From contig NZ_AUEY01000036.1 in NCBI RefSeq assembly GCF_000426225.1, forward strand, positions 1 through 39,553: a stretch of 39,553 nucleotides of DNA, written 5' to 3'. This DNA comes from Desulforegula conservatrix Mb1Pa (lineage in GTDB: Bacteria; Desulfobacterota; Desulfobacteria; Desulfobacterales; Desulforegulaceae). The notes below the pieces were generated by a model that was not told where the DNA came from, ran no database searches, and saw only the letters and a list, made by a program, of their open reading frames with translations. The position numbers and the translations under genes were made by a program. Shown piece after piece: positions 23,777-32,119 of this stretch. Numbering within the stretch: the first letter of the stretch is position 1; each line of letters opens with the position of its first letter.

Positions 23777-24583
23777 ATGTCTGGTATAAAAAGAAATAAT
23801 GAACTCGATGTAACCATTTCGATTGTTTCCCATAACAGCAGAAAAGATTTGCAGGGACTCATGCCGGGTCTTGAAAAGGCGTGCGCAGGTATCAGCCATG
23901 AAATAATTGTGGTTGATAACATCTCAACAGACGGTGCTCCTGAATATATAGATGCCAGATTTCCTGACGCTGTCTTGATAAATAATAAAGTGAGAAAAGG
24001 CTACGGAGCAAATCATAATCAGGCCATAACCATTGCCCGGGGCAGATACATCGCTTTAATGAATGCTGATCTTGTTCTAATGCCTGGATGCCTTGAAAAA
24101 CTGACCGGATATATGGACGCTAATCCTGATATTGGAATGGTTTCAGGAAATTTCATATTTCCCGACGGCAGCCCCCAGAATCTTAACAAACGACTGCCTG
24201 CGCTTTCTGACTTATTCATCCGCAGATTTCTTCCAGCTAAAATTCAGCAGAAAAAAATATTTGCGGACAGAATTGCAAAATATGAAATGAAGGATATTGG
24301 TTATTCAGATTTTGCTGAAGTTCCTTTTCTTTCTGGTGCATTTCTTTTTGCAAGAACCGATGCTTTAAGGGAGGTCAGCGGCTTCGATGAGAGATTTTTT
24401 CTTTATTTTGAAGATGTTGACCTTTGCAGGAAAATTTCTGAAAAATGGAAAACAGTATTTCATCCTGATGTTGAAATTATCCACAGATGGCACAGAGCTG
24501 CCCATAATGAGCTGAAATGGGCGCTTGTTTTCATGAAGAGCGCTTTTCTTTATTTCAATAAATGGGGCTACAGGTTTTTCTGA
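23777..24583 (+). CDS. Glycosyltransferase family 2 (second of two)
   Basis: 268 residues from ATG 23777, 10 bases after the previous stop; AGGTGA precedes it. The frame is also open from a TTG at 23756, overlapping the previous gene, but MSGIKRNNELDVTISIVSHN gives the normal family N-terminus. IIVVDNISTDGAPEYI and NADLVLMPGCLEKL (about 96-109) are the nucleotide- and metal-binding parts, and FLSGAFLFARTDALREVSGF followed by DERFFLYFEDVDLC is the hallmark of WbbL-like rhamnosyltransferases. It shares only the fold motifs with the upstream GT2, so the two probably add different sugars. The stop TGA overlaps the next start (TGATG). Confidence 0.87.
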   Translation: MSGIKRNNELDVTISIVSHNSRKDLQGLMPGLEKACAGISHEIIVVDNISTDGAPEYIDARFPDAVLINNKVRKGYGANHNQAITIARGRYIALMNADLVLMPGCLEKLTGYMDANPDIGMVSGNFIFPDGSPQNLNKRLPALSDLFIRRFLPAKIQQKKIFADRIAKYEMKDIGYSDFAEVPFLSGAFLFARTDALREVSGFDERFFLYFEDVDLCRKISEKWKTVFHPDVEIIHRWHRAAHNELKWALVFMKSAFLYFNKWGYRFF

Positions 24584-25548
24584 TGCAAAAGGTTCTGGTT
24601 ACAGGCGCGACAGGCGCCATCGGAAAAATTCTTGTGAAAAGACTTGTTGAGCTTGGATATTCAGTGCGGGTATTTGTCCGTGAAAAATCTGACTTGTCAG
24701 GCATTCATAATTCGGCAGAGATTTTTTGCGGGAGCCTTTTTTCAGAAAAAGATCTGACTCTCGCGTGCAGAGGCGTTGATACAGTTTTTCATCTTGCAGC
24801 AAAGCTTCATATAAATAATCCAACTCCTTTGGACGATAAGGAAATATTCAGGGTTAATCTTGATGCCACAAAGCTTCTTGTCAGGGCTTCCTGGAAAAAC
24901 AGTGTAAGCAGATTTGTCTATTTCAGCACCATTAATGTCTACGGCGTTTCTGAGGAAAGAAATATTTTTGATGAATCCAGCATTCCGACGCCAGTAACTG
25001 CATATGCAAAATCAAAGCTTGGGGCAGAAAAATACGTTCTTGCACTTGTAAGCCGAAATACAGGAGAGCCTGCCGGGGTTGTTCTAAGGTACGCATCCGT
25101 TTATGGCCCAAATATGAAAGGCAATTACAGACTTCTTACAATGCTGGCAAAAGCAGGGATAAAAATTCTGCCTGGAGATGGCCTTAACAGGCGCACTTTG
25201 ATCCACGCAGATGATGCTGTTTATGCAGCAATTTCAGCTGCACTCCACGGAGAAACACCGGGCCGCTTTTTTAATATCACAGATGGCTCTTTTCATTCTC
25301 TTGAGGCAATATATTCATCCATGCTTGAATCTTTCGGTAGGTGTCCCTCTGTTATCCGCATTCCTTTAGCTCCTTTGAAATTAGTTTTTTCAATAGTTGA
25401 TGAGGCTTTATGCTTATTTATGGGCCGCAGACCTCTTATTTCTGCAATTGAAAAATTCACAGAAGACATGGCAGTAGATGGCAATCTGTTTTCAAACGTT
25501 ACTGACTTTGCTGTTATACATAATTTAAAAAATGGCTGGCATGAATGA
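24583..25548 (+). CDS. SDR-family sugar-nucleotide epimerase/4-keto-reductase (WbpV-like)
   Basis: 321 residues starting MQKVLVTGATGAIGKILVKR, an extended short-chain dehydrogenase with the NAD(P) motif GATGAIG (8-14), catalytic YAKSK (Tyr near 141, Lys near 145) and an upstream FSTIN strand carrying the Ser. ATG 24583 overlaps the previous stop (TGATG). In Pseudomonas aeruginosa a gene of this type (wbpV) precedes wbpL and wbpM and reduces the 4-keto-6-deoxy sugar made by WbpM. The same order is found here, so I infer the same role: producing UDP-QuiNAc or UDP-FucNAc. A plain NDP-sugar 4-epimerase is the main alternative. It overlaps the next gene by four bases (ATGA). Confidence 0.8.
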   Translation: MQKVLVTGATGAIGKILVKRLVELGYSVRVFVREKSDLSGIHNSAEIFCGSLFSEKDLTLACRGVDTVFHLAAKLHINNPTPLDDKEIFRVNLDATKLLVRASWKNSVSRFVYFSTINVYGVSEERNIFDESSIPTPVTAYAKSKLGAEKYVLALVSRNTGEPAGVVLRYASVYGPNMKGNYRLLTMLAKAGIKILPGDGLNRRTLIHADDAVYAAISAALHGETPGRFFNITDGSFHSLEAIYSSMLESFGRCPSVIRIPLAPLKLVFSIVDEALCLFMGRRPLISAIEKFTEDMAVDGNLFSNVTDFAVIHNLKNGWHE

Positions 25549-26525
25549 ATGATCTTTTTGTTTTTGCTGTATCTCTGATTCTTGGGATTTCAGGGGCGTA
25601 CGTAATTTCAAGATATGGACATGTGCTTAAACTCACGGATATTCCATCTGAAAGAAGTTCCCACACAAGGCCTACCCCCAAAGGCGGAGGAATAGGTATT
25701 CTTCTGGCTTTTGTTTTCGGTTCGATATTTGTGGGTATCAGCCCGTATATTTGGGTTTCTGCGGCTTTTCTCTCAATTATAAGTTTTTACGGAGATTTCA
25801 GGCATGTTTCGAGACGCCTGAGGCTTGTAATCCAGATGATAGCTGCTGGCGTATGCGTTTACTGCATTTCCCCAAACTTAAGTTTTTTTATGATTGCTCT
25901 CTGGGCTTTTTTTATTACAGGTACGGCCAATTTTTATAATTTTATGGACGGCATAAACGGAATTGCCGGTATCACAGCAATAATTGCGGCCATTTTGCTT
26001 TTTATTTACACTGACTTTGTGATTGGCATGTATCTGTCTGTATTTCTTGCGATCGGCTTTGGCTGTATTGGTTTTCTTCCATTTAATATCCCCTTTGCCA
26101 AAGTATTCATGGGAGATGTTGGTAGTATTCTGATCGGATTCTGGTTTGGTTTTTCTGCTTTTGTATATTCCGGTTCCTGTATCGAATTTGTTTCAATGAT
26201 TGCCTTCATGCTTCCATTTTATGTGGATTCAATAAGTACGATTATATTAAGAATTAAAAGAAGGGAGAATATTGCACAGCCGCATAGATCCCATATTTAT
26301 CAGATTCTTGCAAATCAGGCAGGGATAGCCCACTGGAAGGTTGCTTTATCTTATGGATTCGGTCAGTTAATCATGGGACTGATTTATATCGCCATTTTAA
26401 GATTTGCTGGCAATATCCCAGGAATGATTTTAGTAATTTTTTTTATTTGTGTTCTGTTATTGTTGTTTTTATGGATAAGATTAAGGTTCGAAACGAGCCC
26501 TGATTTGAAAAAGGTCTCAGCTTAG
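25545..26525 (+). CDS. Undecaprenyl-phosphate sugar-1-phosphate transferase (WecA/WbpL/MraY family)
   Basis: 326 residues with about ten hydrophobic helices. Family landmarks: PSERSSHTRPTPKGGGIGIL (34-53), the catalytic-region NFYNFMDGINGIAGI (about 127-141), VFMGDVGSILIGF (about 186-198), and the loop PHRSHIYQ (about 246), a form of the HxHxx loop that sets sugar specificity. It transfers a HexNAc-1-phosphate from UDP-sugar to undecaprenyl phosphate on the inner membrane, the first step of O-antigen or similar glycan assembly. The start ATG overlaps the SDR stop. The downstream WbpM-like gene and upstream SDR suggest the initiating sugar is a 6-deoxy-HexNAc, as with WbpL. Confidence 0.9.
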   Translation: MNDLFVFAVSLILGISGAYVISRYGHVLKLTDIPSERSSHTRPTPKGGGIGILLAFVFGSIFVGISPYIWVSAAFLSIISFYGDFRHVSRRLRLVIQMIAAGVCVYCISPNLSFFMIALWAFFITGTANFYNFMDGINGIAGITAIIAAILLFIYTDFVIGMYLSVFLAIGFGCIGFLPFNIPFAKVFMGDVGSILIGFWFGFSAFVYSGSCIEFVSMIAFMLPFYVDSISTIILRIKRRENIAQPHRSHIYQILANQAGIAHWKVALSYGFGQLIMGLIYIAILRFAGNIPGMILVIFFICVLLLLFLWIRLRFETSPDLKKVSA

Positions 26526-26659
26526 CTCTTGCGTAATTCCTTTTTTACGTATAATTATTAAAATCGTTTTCATTATTGAACTTTAATGGTTCCGCGAATT
26601 ATCCATTCATTTATGATTTTGTTCAAAGAAATTTTATCCGGAGTCCTTCGGTATATAAA

Positions 26660-28630
26660 ATGCGCCTAAAGCTATTATATAAGAATTTTTTCATAATTCA
26701 GGCTGTTGATATCTGTATTCTGACAGCAGCATTGTTTACTGCAAACCTCATAAGGCTTGATTTAACAGCTGAGCTTTCATCAAAATTCTGGATTCAGATT
26801 TTTCAGGCATATCCCTGGATACTTCTAATCAAAATGGCTGTGTTCCACTGGTTTGATGTTTACAAGGGGATGTGGAGATACACCGGACTTGTGGATCTTG
26901 CCAACATCGTAAAAGGCTCGACAATCGGCAGCCTTTTTTGCATCTGTCTCATTCTCTTTGTTCATCGTTTTGATGGCTTTTCCAGGTCTGTATTTCTTAT
27001 TGACTGGTTTCTGACCATTTTCATGATTACTTCCTTTCGGCTTTCCCTAAGATCTTTCTATGCTTTCAGAGGTGGTTCAAGAACATGGAAAGACGTCTTC
27101 AATTCCATATGTTCAATTTTTGACAGAACCCCCTCAAGTAAGAAAAGGGTAATAATAATAGGCGCAGGAGACTGCGGAGAGAAAATCTGCAGGGAAATCA
27201 GGACGAGCAAGGAGCTTTCATACGAAGTTGTGGGCTTTCTTGATGATCATCCGGTTAAGGTTGGCAAAACAATACACGGCATTCCTGTTTTAAACAGTAT
27301 CGACAATCTTGACGCTGCTGCCGAAAAAGTTCAGGCTGACCAGATCATCATCGCCATACCTTCGGCCACATCTATACAAATGCGCAGAATAATAGATATT
27401 TGCGAAGAAAGCAGAATAAGCTTTAAAATAATGCCTAACATCAGTGAAATAATAAGGGGTGAAAAGGCAATCAAGTTTGTCCGTGATGTTTCATATTTTG
27501 ACCTTCTTGGCCGTGAGGCAGTTAATCTTGATGAAAAGAAGATCTATGAGCTTCTCAAGGGCAAACGTATTCTTGTGACAGGCGGAGGAGGTTCCATAGG
27601 TTTTGAACTTTGTCGCCAGATAGCTCTTTTTAAACCAGAAAAGCTCATTCTTTTTGATCAGGCCGAAACCCAGCTCTTTGAAGCTGAGCAGGAACTTGCC
27701 AGATCATTTCCTGGTATCAAAATGGCTTATGTCCTTGGAGATATAAGGGATATTCACCATCTCGACAGCGTTTTTGAAAACTATCTCCCGAATGTAGTTT
27801 TTCATGCGGCAGCATATAAACATGTTCCAATACTTGAGAAACATCCTTGGAAAGCAGTTGATAACAACATCATGGGAACCATGAATGTGGCTGAATGCGC
27901 AAAGAAATATGATGTTTCAAGGTTTGTTTTTGTTTCAACAGACAAGGCTGTCAGGCCTGCAAACATCATGGGCGCATCCAAAAGGGTTGCTGAGATTTTT
28001 ATTCAAAATCAGAATAATTCTACGGACGTTAAAACCAAATTTATGATCGTCAGATTTGGGAATGTTGTCGGCAGTGGTGGCAGTGTCGTGCCTATTTTCA
28101 AAAAGCAGATAGAGCTCGGTGGCCCTGTTACTGTTACTCATCAGGAAATGACAAGGTTTTTCATGACAACATCCGAAGCTTGCCAGCTTATTCTACAGGC
28201 AGGAACCATGGGGAATGGCGGAGAGATTTTTATCCTAGATATGGGGACTCCTGTAAAAATAGATTCCATGGCAAGGGAGCTTATCAAACTGTCAGGCTTC
28301 AAGCCGGATATAGATATCAAAATTGAATATATAGGCCTAAGGCCCGGCGAGAAGCTTTATGAAGAGCTTATTACTGCTGAAGAAGGGGTTTGCCCGACCC
28401 CGCACAAAAAAATCATGGTACTAAAGGGCGCTGAAAGAAATATGAAAATATTTGCCCAAGGTATAGGAAATCTTACAAGATATGCAGATATCCAGAATAT
28501 ATCGGGCATTGTTTCTACATTCAGATCAATGGTGCCAGAATATCAGCCGTCCGGATTCATAGTTCAAAAAATGGAAAACATTGAACAGTCCGGAATGAAA
28601 ATCTCTGAAAGGATGATTGCTGAAGGTTAG
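26660..28630 (+). CDS. Membrane-bound UDP-GlcNAc 4,6-dehydratase (WbpM/CapD/FlaA1-like)
   Basis: 656 residues from ATG 26660. An open frame extends to a TTG at 26576, but without a ribosome site; the chosen ATG also lacks a strong one, so the start is uncertain. The N-terminus has four membrane helices (about 10-150), then a CoA-binding-like Rossmann region (VIIIGAGDCGEKI), then the SDR domain with VTGGGGSIGFELC (near 304) and VSTDKAVRPANIMGASKRVA. Met in place of the SDR catalytic Tyr (M-x-x-x-K) is the known peculiarity of WbpM-type enzymes. It makes the 4-keto-6-deoxy intermediate used by the upstream SDR. It is the last gene of the operon, with a strong terminator 36 bases after the stop. 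Confidence 0.92.
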   Translation: MRLKLLYKNFFIIQAVDICILTAALFTANLIRLDLTAELSSKFWIQIFQAYPWILLIKMAVFHWFDVYKGMWRYTGLVDLANIVKGSTIGSLFCICLILFVHRFDGFSRSVFLIDWFLTIFMITSFRLSLRSFYAFRGGSRTWKDVFNSICSIFDRTPSSKKRVIIIGAGDCGEKICREIRTSKELSYEVVGFLDDHPVKVGKTIHGIPVLNSIDNLDAAAEKVQADQIIIAIPSATSIQMRRIIDICEESRISFKIMPNISEIIRGEKAIKFVRDVSYFDLLGREAVNLDEKKIYELLKGKRILVTGGGGSIGFELCRQIALFKPEKLILFDQAETQLFEAEQELARSFPGIKMAYVLGDIRDIHHLDSVFENYLPNVVFHAAAYKHVPILEKHPWKAVDNNIMGTMNVAECAKKYDVSRFVFVSTDKAVRPANIMGASKRVAEIFIQNQNNSTDVKTKFMIVRFGNVVGSGGSVVPIFKKQIELGGPVTVTHQEMTRFFMTTSEACQLILQAGTMGNGGEIFILDMGTPVKIDSMARELIKLSGFKPDIDIKIEYIGLRPGEKLYEELITAEEGVCPTPHKKIMVLKGAERNMKIFAQGIGNLTRYADIQNISGIVSTFRSMVPEYQPSGFIVQKMENIEQSGMKISERMIAEG

Positions 28631-28665
28631 GAACCTTGAATGAGTCTTTACGCAGATATTTTATG

Positions 28666-28693
28666 AAGCAGGCCTAAGCCTGCTTTTTTATTT
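28666..28693 (+). terminator. Intrinsic terminator of the polysaccharide operon
   Basis: AAGCAGGC (28666-28673), loop CTAA, GCCTGCTT (28678-28685), then TTTTATTTTA. Perfect 8-bp GC-containing stem plus U-tract, just after the WbpM-like gene and before the convergent small gene. Confidence 0.92.
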
Positions 28694-28705
28694 TATTCAC
28701 CAGGA

Positions 28706-28903
28706 TTAAAATTTGGAGCAGGATATTCCAGCCGCAAGCGTTTCCTGCAGTCGGATAATCATCTCGCAGAATCCTGAGCAGCCAGGAAGGTCTTCTTTCC
28801 TGTCACATGAGATGCATGGGCTTTGCCTCAAATACCCTATCTCAAAATCAAATCTGTCGCGTTTAATGTAATGTGCGCCTATTATCTGTTTCATTTCAAT
28901 CAT
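28706..28903 (-). CDS. Small cysteine-containing hypothetical protein
   Basis: 65 residues, convergent with the polysaccharide operon. The cysteines are clustered: SPCISCDRKEDLPGCSGFCE gives C-x2-C-x8-C-x3-C, with a further Cys four residues from the end. Such spacing could bind a metal ion (Zn or Fe-S). No signal peptide. I do not recognise a family with certainty. Two starts are possible, ATG 28903 or the in-frame ATG 28894 (MKQIIG); neither has a strong ribosome site. The non-random Cys pattern is what makes the frame believable. Confidence 0.5.
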   Translation of the reverse strand: MIEMKQIIGAHYIKRDRFDFEIGYLRQSPCISCDRKEDLPGCSGFCEMIIRLQETLAAGISCSKF

Positions 28904-29143
28904 CCAAAGATTTCAGTTTGTTAACCGATATCATAAGCTTTTTTATAGTTCAATGAAAAAGCCGGGAAATATTTTGCTCAGAAAAAGATTTACTTGGATT
29001 AATTTGCTTAGATCAGTCTGTAAATGCTTTTAATGGTATTGTTTAAAATTAGAATTCTTATTTGATATACATATCAATGCCATAGCTTGAACATTTGAAA
29101 TGAGTCAGGCTGTTTGAATGGCAAGCACGTTGTTGCATTATTA

Positions 29144-29175
29144 CTGGAAAACCCTTCTGAAAAAGGGTTTTCCAG
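29144..29175. repeat. Perfect 13-bp hairpin
   Basis: CTGGAAAACCCTT (29144-29156) and AAGGGTTTTCCAG (29163-29175) are exact complements around a six-base loop (CTGAAA). There is no T-tract and no adjacent gene end. Function unknown; it could be an isolated terminator-like or REP element. Confidence 0.7.
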
Positions 29176-29250
29176 ATCTTTCCCAGAACTTTTATGGTTT
29201 TTATATCACGAGTCGAGAGCATATGTTTTTCAAGCAAAAGAAACCATAAC

Positions 29251-29287
29251 CGAAAAGTTTTTGCTAAGCTTTTTTCAAAAAGCGGCT
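29251..29287 (+). repeat. Family B hairpin repeat, diverged copy
   Basis: CGAAAAGTTTTTGCTAAGCT followed by TTTTTCAAAAAGCGGCT. It keeps the AGCTTTTTTCAAAAAGCG hairpin; the GACCCGCCGGAGGC tail is lost. Confidence 0.6.
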
Positions 29288-29565
29288 TTTGACCTTTCAT
29301 CTGACAGAAAAGTTCAATTTATGACGAGGTGAAGTATAGAAAGTAAGTGTCGAACGGAGGGCCAGATTTCATGAGGTATAAAATGATGTTCGAGTATGAG
29401 GCCGACGCAGATATCTGAACAAGCTCTGGCAAAAAGGCATTTTTAGATGGAGCCATAAGAAGAAAAAGCATGTTTTCCTTGACACTTGGCAGCTTTTAAT
29501 TAAATTTCCGGATATTGATCACCAAAATATCATGTTTTACTGAACATACAGAAGGAGCAGAAATA

Positions 29566-30303
29566 GTGGAGACCCCGAAAAATACATACTGGAAATTCTT
29601 TTTTAAGAATTTTTTTATATGGGTTGCATTCCTTGGACTATCAGAGGCTTTGATATATTTGATCCTGGCTTTAGCAGGCGTTTTTTCATCATTTTCCCAG
29701 ATGCCTTCAGGATTAAAAATAGATATTCATGGCTTGCCCGGTTTTATATTTTCAGAAGAATTCAGACTTTACGCCTATGCAATACCAGCCGTGGCCTTTT
29801 TCATATTTGTGATCATAGACGCTTTTATTTCAAAAAGCATTACATCAGGAATAATTTCATCTCTCAAACCTTCTAAACCTCTGAAAGGCGAAAAAAAGGC
29901 GCCTGAAAGAGATCTTGAAGAGGAAAAAAGAAGATTTTTGCATTTTCTATCAGTGCTTCAGCGAGAAGGTCGCCTTCTTGATTTTTTCAATGAGGATCTT
30001 TCAGTTTATGAGGATGAACAGATTGGAGCCGCAGTCAGGGGGATTCATGAGAGCTGCAAAAAAACCATGAAAAAATACCTCGATCCTGTGCCTGTAACTG
30101 ACAAGGAAGAGGGCGCGGATATTGTTGTGGAAGATGGATTTGATCCGGATGTTTTCAAGCTTGTAGGCAACGTAACTGGAAATCCGCCTTTCAAGGGAAT
30201 TGTAAGGCACAGGGGGTGGAAAGCATCCAAACAGAACATGCCGGAGCTTTCAAAGGTCAAAGACGCCAGCATAATGGCTCCTGTGGAAATTGAGATTCAA
30301 TAA
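29566..30303 (+). CDS. DUF2760 membrane-anchored protein, Hsp70-associated
   Basis: 245 residues from GTG 29566, chosen because AGGAG (29553-29557) lies eight bases upstream; the earlier TTG at 29515 has no ribosome site. The N-terminal part has two hydrophobic segments (roughly residues 10-40 and 70-95), then a charged linker, then the DUF2760 domain: FLHFLSVLQREGRLLDFFNE, SVYEDEQIGAAVRGIHESCK, FDPDVFKLVGNVTGNPPFKG and a closing APVEIEI. This family is regularly found next to two divergent Hsp70 genes, exactly as here (16 bases to the next start). I infer it anchors or recruits these Hsp70-like proteins at the inner membrane. Its biochemical role is unknown. Confidence 0.85.
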   Translation: METPKNTYWKFFFKNFFIWVAFLGLSEALIYLILALAGVFSSFSQMPSGLKIDIHGLPGFIFSEEFRLYAYAIPAVAFFIFVIIDAFISKSITSGIISSLKPSKPLKGEKKAPERDLEEEKRRFLHFLSVLQREGRLLDFFNEDLSVYEDEQIGAAVRGIHESCKKTMKKYLDPVPVTDKEEGADIVVEDGFDPDVFKLVGNVTGNPPFKGIVRHRGWKASKQNMPELSKVKDASIMAPVEIEIQ

Positions 30304-30319
30304 TAAAGGTAGGCCGTTA

Positions 30320-32119
30320 ATGACAGAAGCCCATTACATTATAGGAATAGATTTAGGAACATCAAACACAGTTGTTGCCTACACAGAAGCATCAGCAAAA
30401 AAGGGCGAAAAACCTGTTGTTAATGTTTTTCAGATCCCCCAGCTGATATCATCAGGAGAAGTTGCCAGCAGGGATATGCTTCCTTCTTTTATCTATCTTC
30501 CAGGAAAACATGATCAGAATCTGTCATCCCTCGCGCTTCCCTGGAATGAAGATAATGATGCTGCGGTTGGTGAGATGGCAAGAAACAGAGGCGCTGAAGT
30601 CCCTGACAAATTTATATCATCTGCCAAATCATGGCTTTGTAATAATATGGTTAACAGAACCCAGCCGATTCTTCCCTGGGGCGCTCCTGATAGTTCCAGA
30701 AAACTTAGTCCAGTAGAAGTTTCATGCTTGATTCTTAAGCACGTCAGGGATGCCTGGAACCATGAAATCGCAGGCGATGTCCCCGAGCTTATGATGGAAT
30801 TCCAGGAAATATTTCTCACCGTTCCGGCATCTTTCGATGCTGATGCAAGAGACCTTACAATAAAAGCTGCTCACGAGGCAGGCCTTGAAAATGTAACTCT
30901 CCTTGAAGAGCCCCAGGCAGCCTTTTATTCATGGATAGCCTCTTCAGATGATAAATGGAGGGATTCTGTAAAATCAGGTGACAGTATTTTGATCTGTGAT
31001 ATCGGAGGCGGTACGACAGACTTCAGCCTTATAAGCGTATCAGATGAGGGAGGCGATCTTTCCCTCGAGCGTGTTGCTGTCGGCGATCATCTTCTTGTGG
31101 GTGGTGACAATATGGATCTTGCCATGGCTTACTCCGCCGCCGCAAACCTTGCAAAGAAAGGTGTAAAGATCGATCCCTGGCAGATGAGAGCTCTTGGCCA
31201 GAGTTGCAGGGCTGCAAAGGAAAAACTTCTTTCAGAGGGATCTCCGGAAGAAATACCCGTTTCAGTGCTTGGCAGGGGAAGTAGTCTTATCGGCGGAACA
31301 ATAAAGACAAATCTTGTTAAGCAGGAAATTGAAAATCTTGTTTTGCAGGGGTTTTTCCCTCAGTGCCACTCTACCGATTCTCCTGTAAAGGCTCGCCAGT
31401 CAGGTCTGAAGGAATTTGGTCTTGGTTATGAATCTGACGCGGCAATTACAAAGCATCTTGCCAGATTCCTGAGACGCGGCGGGTCAATGCCTGAAGATCT
31501 GCATGTTCCGACAGCTGTTTTCTTCAACGGCGGAGTAATGAAGGCTGATGCACTCAGAAAAAGAATCGTTGAAGTAATAAATTCATGGGGCGGCTGCGGC
31601 GTCAGGGAGATAGAATCATCTGACCTTGATCTCAGCGTAGCCATAGGAGCCGCATTTTATGGATTTACGAAAAAAACAGGGGGCGTTCGAATAAGGGGCG
31701 GCCTTGCCAAGACGTATTATATATCCATTGCCGCATCCATGCCCGCAATTCCAGGAATTCCTTTGCCGACCAAGGCACTCTGCGTTGCTCCCTTTGGCAT
31801 GGAGGAAGGAACCGAGGCAGAGATCACGGATCGAGATTTTGTTCTTGTTGTCGGAGAAAACGTTCATTTTGATGTTTTAAGATCTTCCACAAGACTTGAG
31901 GATAAAACTGGGGATATTGTAGAGGACTGGAATGATGAAATAGAAGAGTTGACCACCATAGAGACTGTTTTGGACGGCGAAGCCGGAGGTCAGGTTCCAG
32001 TTGGAATAAAAGTACGTGCAACTGAAATTGGAACCCTTGATTTCTGGTGTGTTTCAAGGAATGATGACAGAAAATGGCGCCTCGAATTCAGCGTAAGGGA
32101 GCGTGAATCGCTTGAGTAA
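30320..32119 (+). CDS. Divergent Hsp70-family protein (first of tandem pair)
   Basis: 599 residues from ATG 30320 (AAAGGTAGG upstream; the frame extends back to 30290 inside the previous gene without a ribosome site). The actin-like ATPase domain is complete: IGIDLGTSNTVVAY (8-21), ICDIGGGTTDFSL (about 224-236), LLEEPQAAFYSW before it, and AVFFNGGVMKADALRKRI in place of the DnaK third signature. The normal DnaK substrate-binding segment after the ATPase domain is not recognisable; about 180 residues of beta-rich sequence follow (for example DVLRSSTRLEDKTGDIVEDW), and no alpha-helical lid. It is paralogous to the next gene through nearly its whole length. The 3' end overlaps the next gene by up to 17 bases. 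Confidence 0.88.
   Translation: MTEAHYIIGIDLGTSNTVVAYTEASAKKGEKPVVNVFQIPQLISSGEVASRDMLPSFIYLPGKHDQNLSSLALPWNEDNDAAVGEMARNRGAEVPDKFISSAKSWLCNNMVNRTQPILPWGAPDSSRKLSPVEVSCLILKHVRDAWNHEIAGDVPELMMEFQEIFLTVPASFDADARDLTIKAAHEAGLENVTLLEEPQAAFYSWIASSDDKWRDSVKSGDSILICDIGGGTTDFSLISVSDEGGDLSLERVAVGDHLLVGGDNMDLAMAYSAAANLAKKGVKIDPWQMRALGQSCRAAKEKLLSEGSPEEIPVSVLGRGSSLIGGTIKTNLVKQEIENLVLQGFFPQCHSTDSPVKARQSGLKEFGLGYESDAAITKHLARFLRRGGSMPEDLHVPTAVFFNGGVMKADALRKRIVEVINSWGGCGVREIESSDLDLSVAIGAAFYGFTKKTGGVRIRGGLAKTYYISIAASMPAIPGIPLPTKALCVAPFGMEEGTEAEITDRDFVLVVGENVHFDVLRSSTRLEDKTGDIVEDWNDEIEELTTIETVLDGEAGGQVPVGIKVRATEIGTLDFWCVSRNDDRKWRLEFSVRERESLE

Larger units (their letters stand above)
28904..29565. other. Gene-poor gap upstream of the DUF2760-Hsp70 operon
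   Basis: 662 bases, AT-rich. It contains a perfect 13-bp hairpin (29144-29175), a diverged family B repeat (29251-29287), the ribosome site of the next gene (AGGAG at 29553-29557), and presumably the promoter of the DUF2760-Hsp70 genes. The short frames at 29058-29332 on both strands are produced by the repeat and hairpin. Confidence 0.55.

Noticed and set aside
29058..29332. Frames on both strands in the gap before the DUF2760 gene
   Set aside because: Produced by the perfect hairpin and the diverged family B repeat.
29361..29515. Possible gene remnant (frame reading RRRYLNKLWQKGIF and onwards)
   Set aside because: Short, interrupted, without any recognised family; cannot be told from chance.
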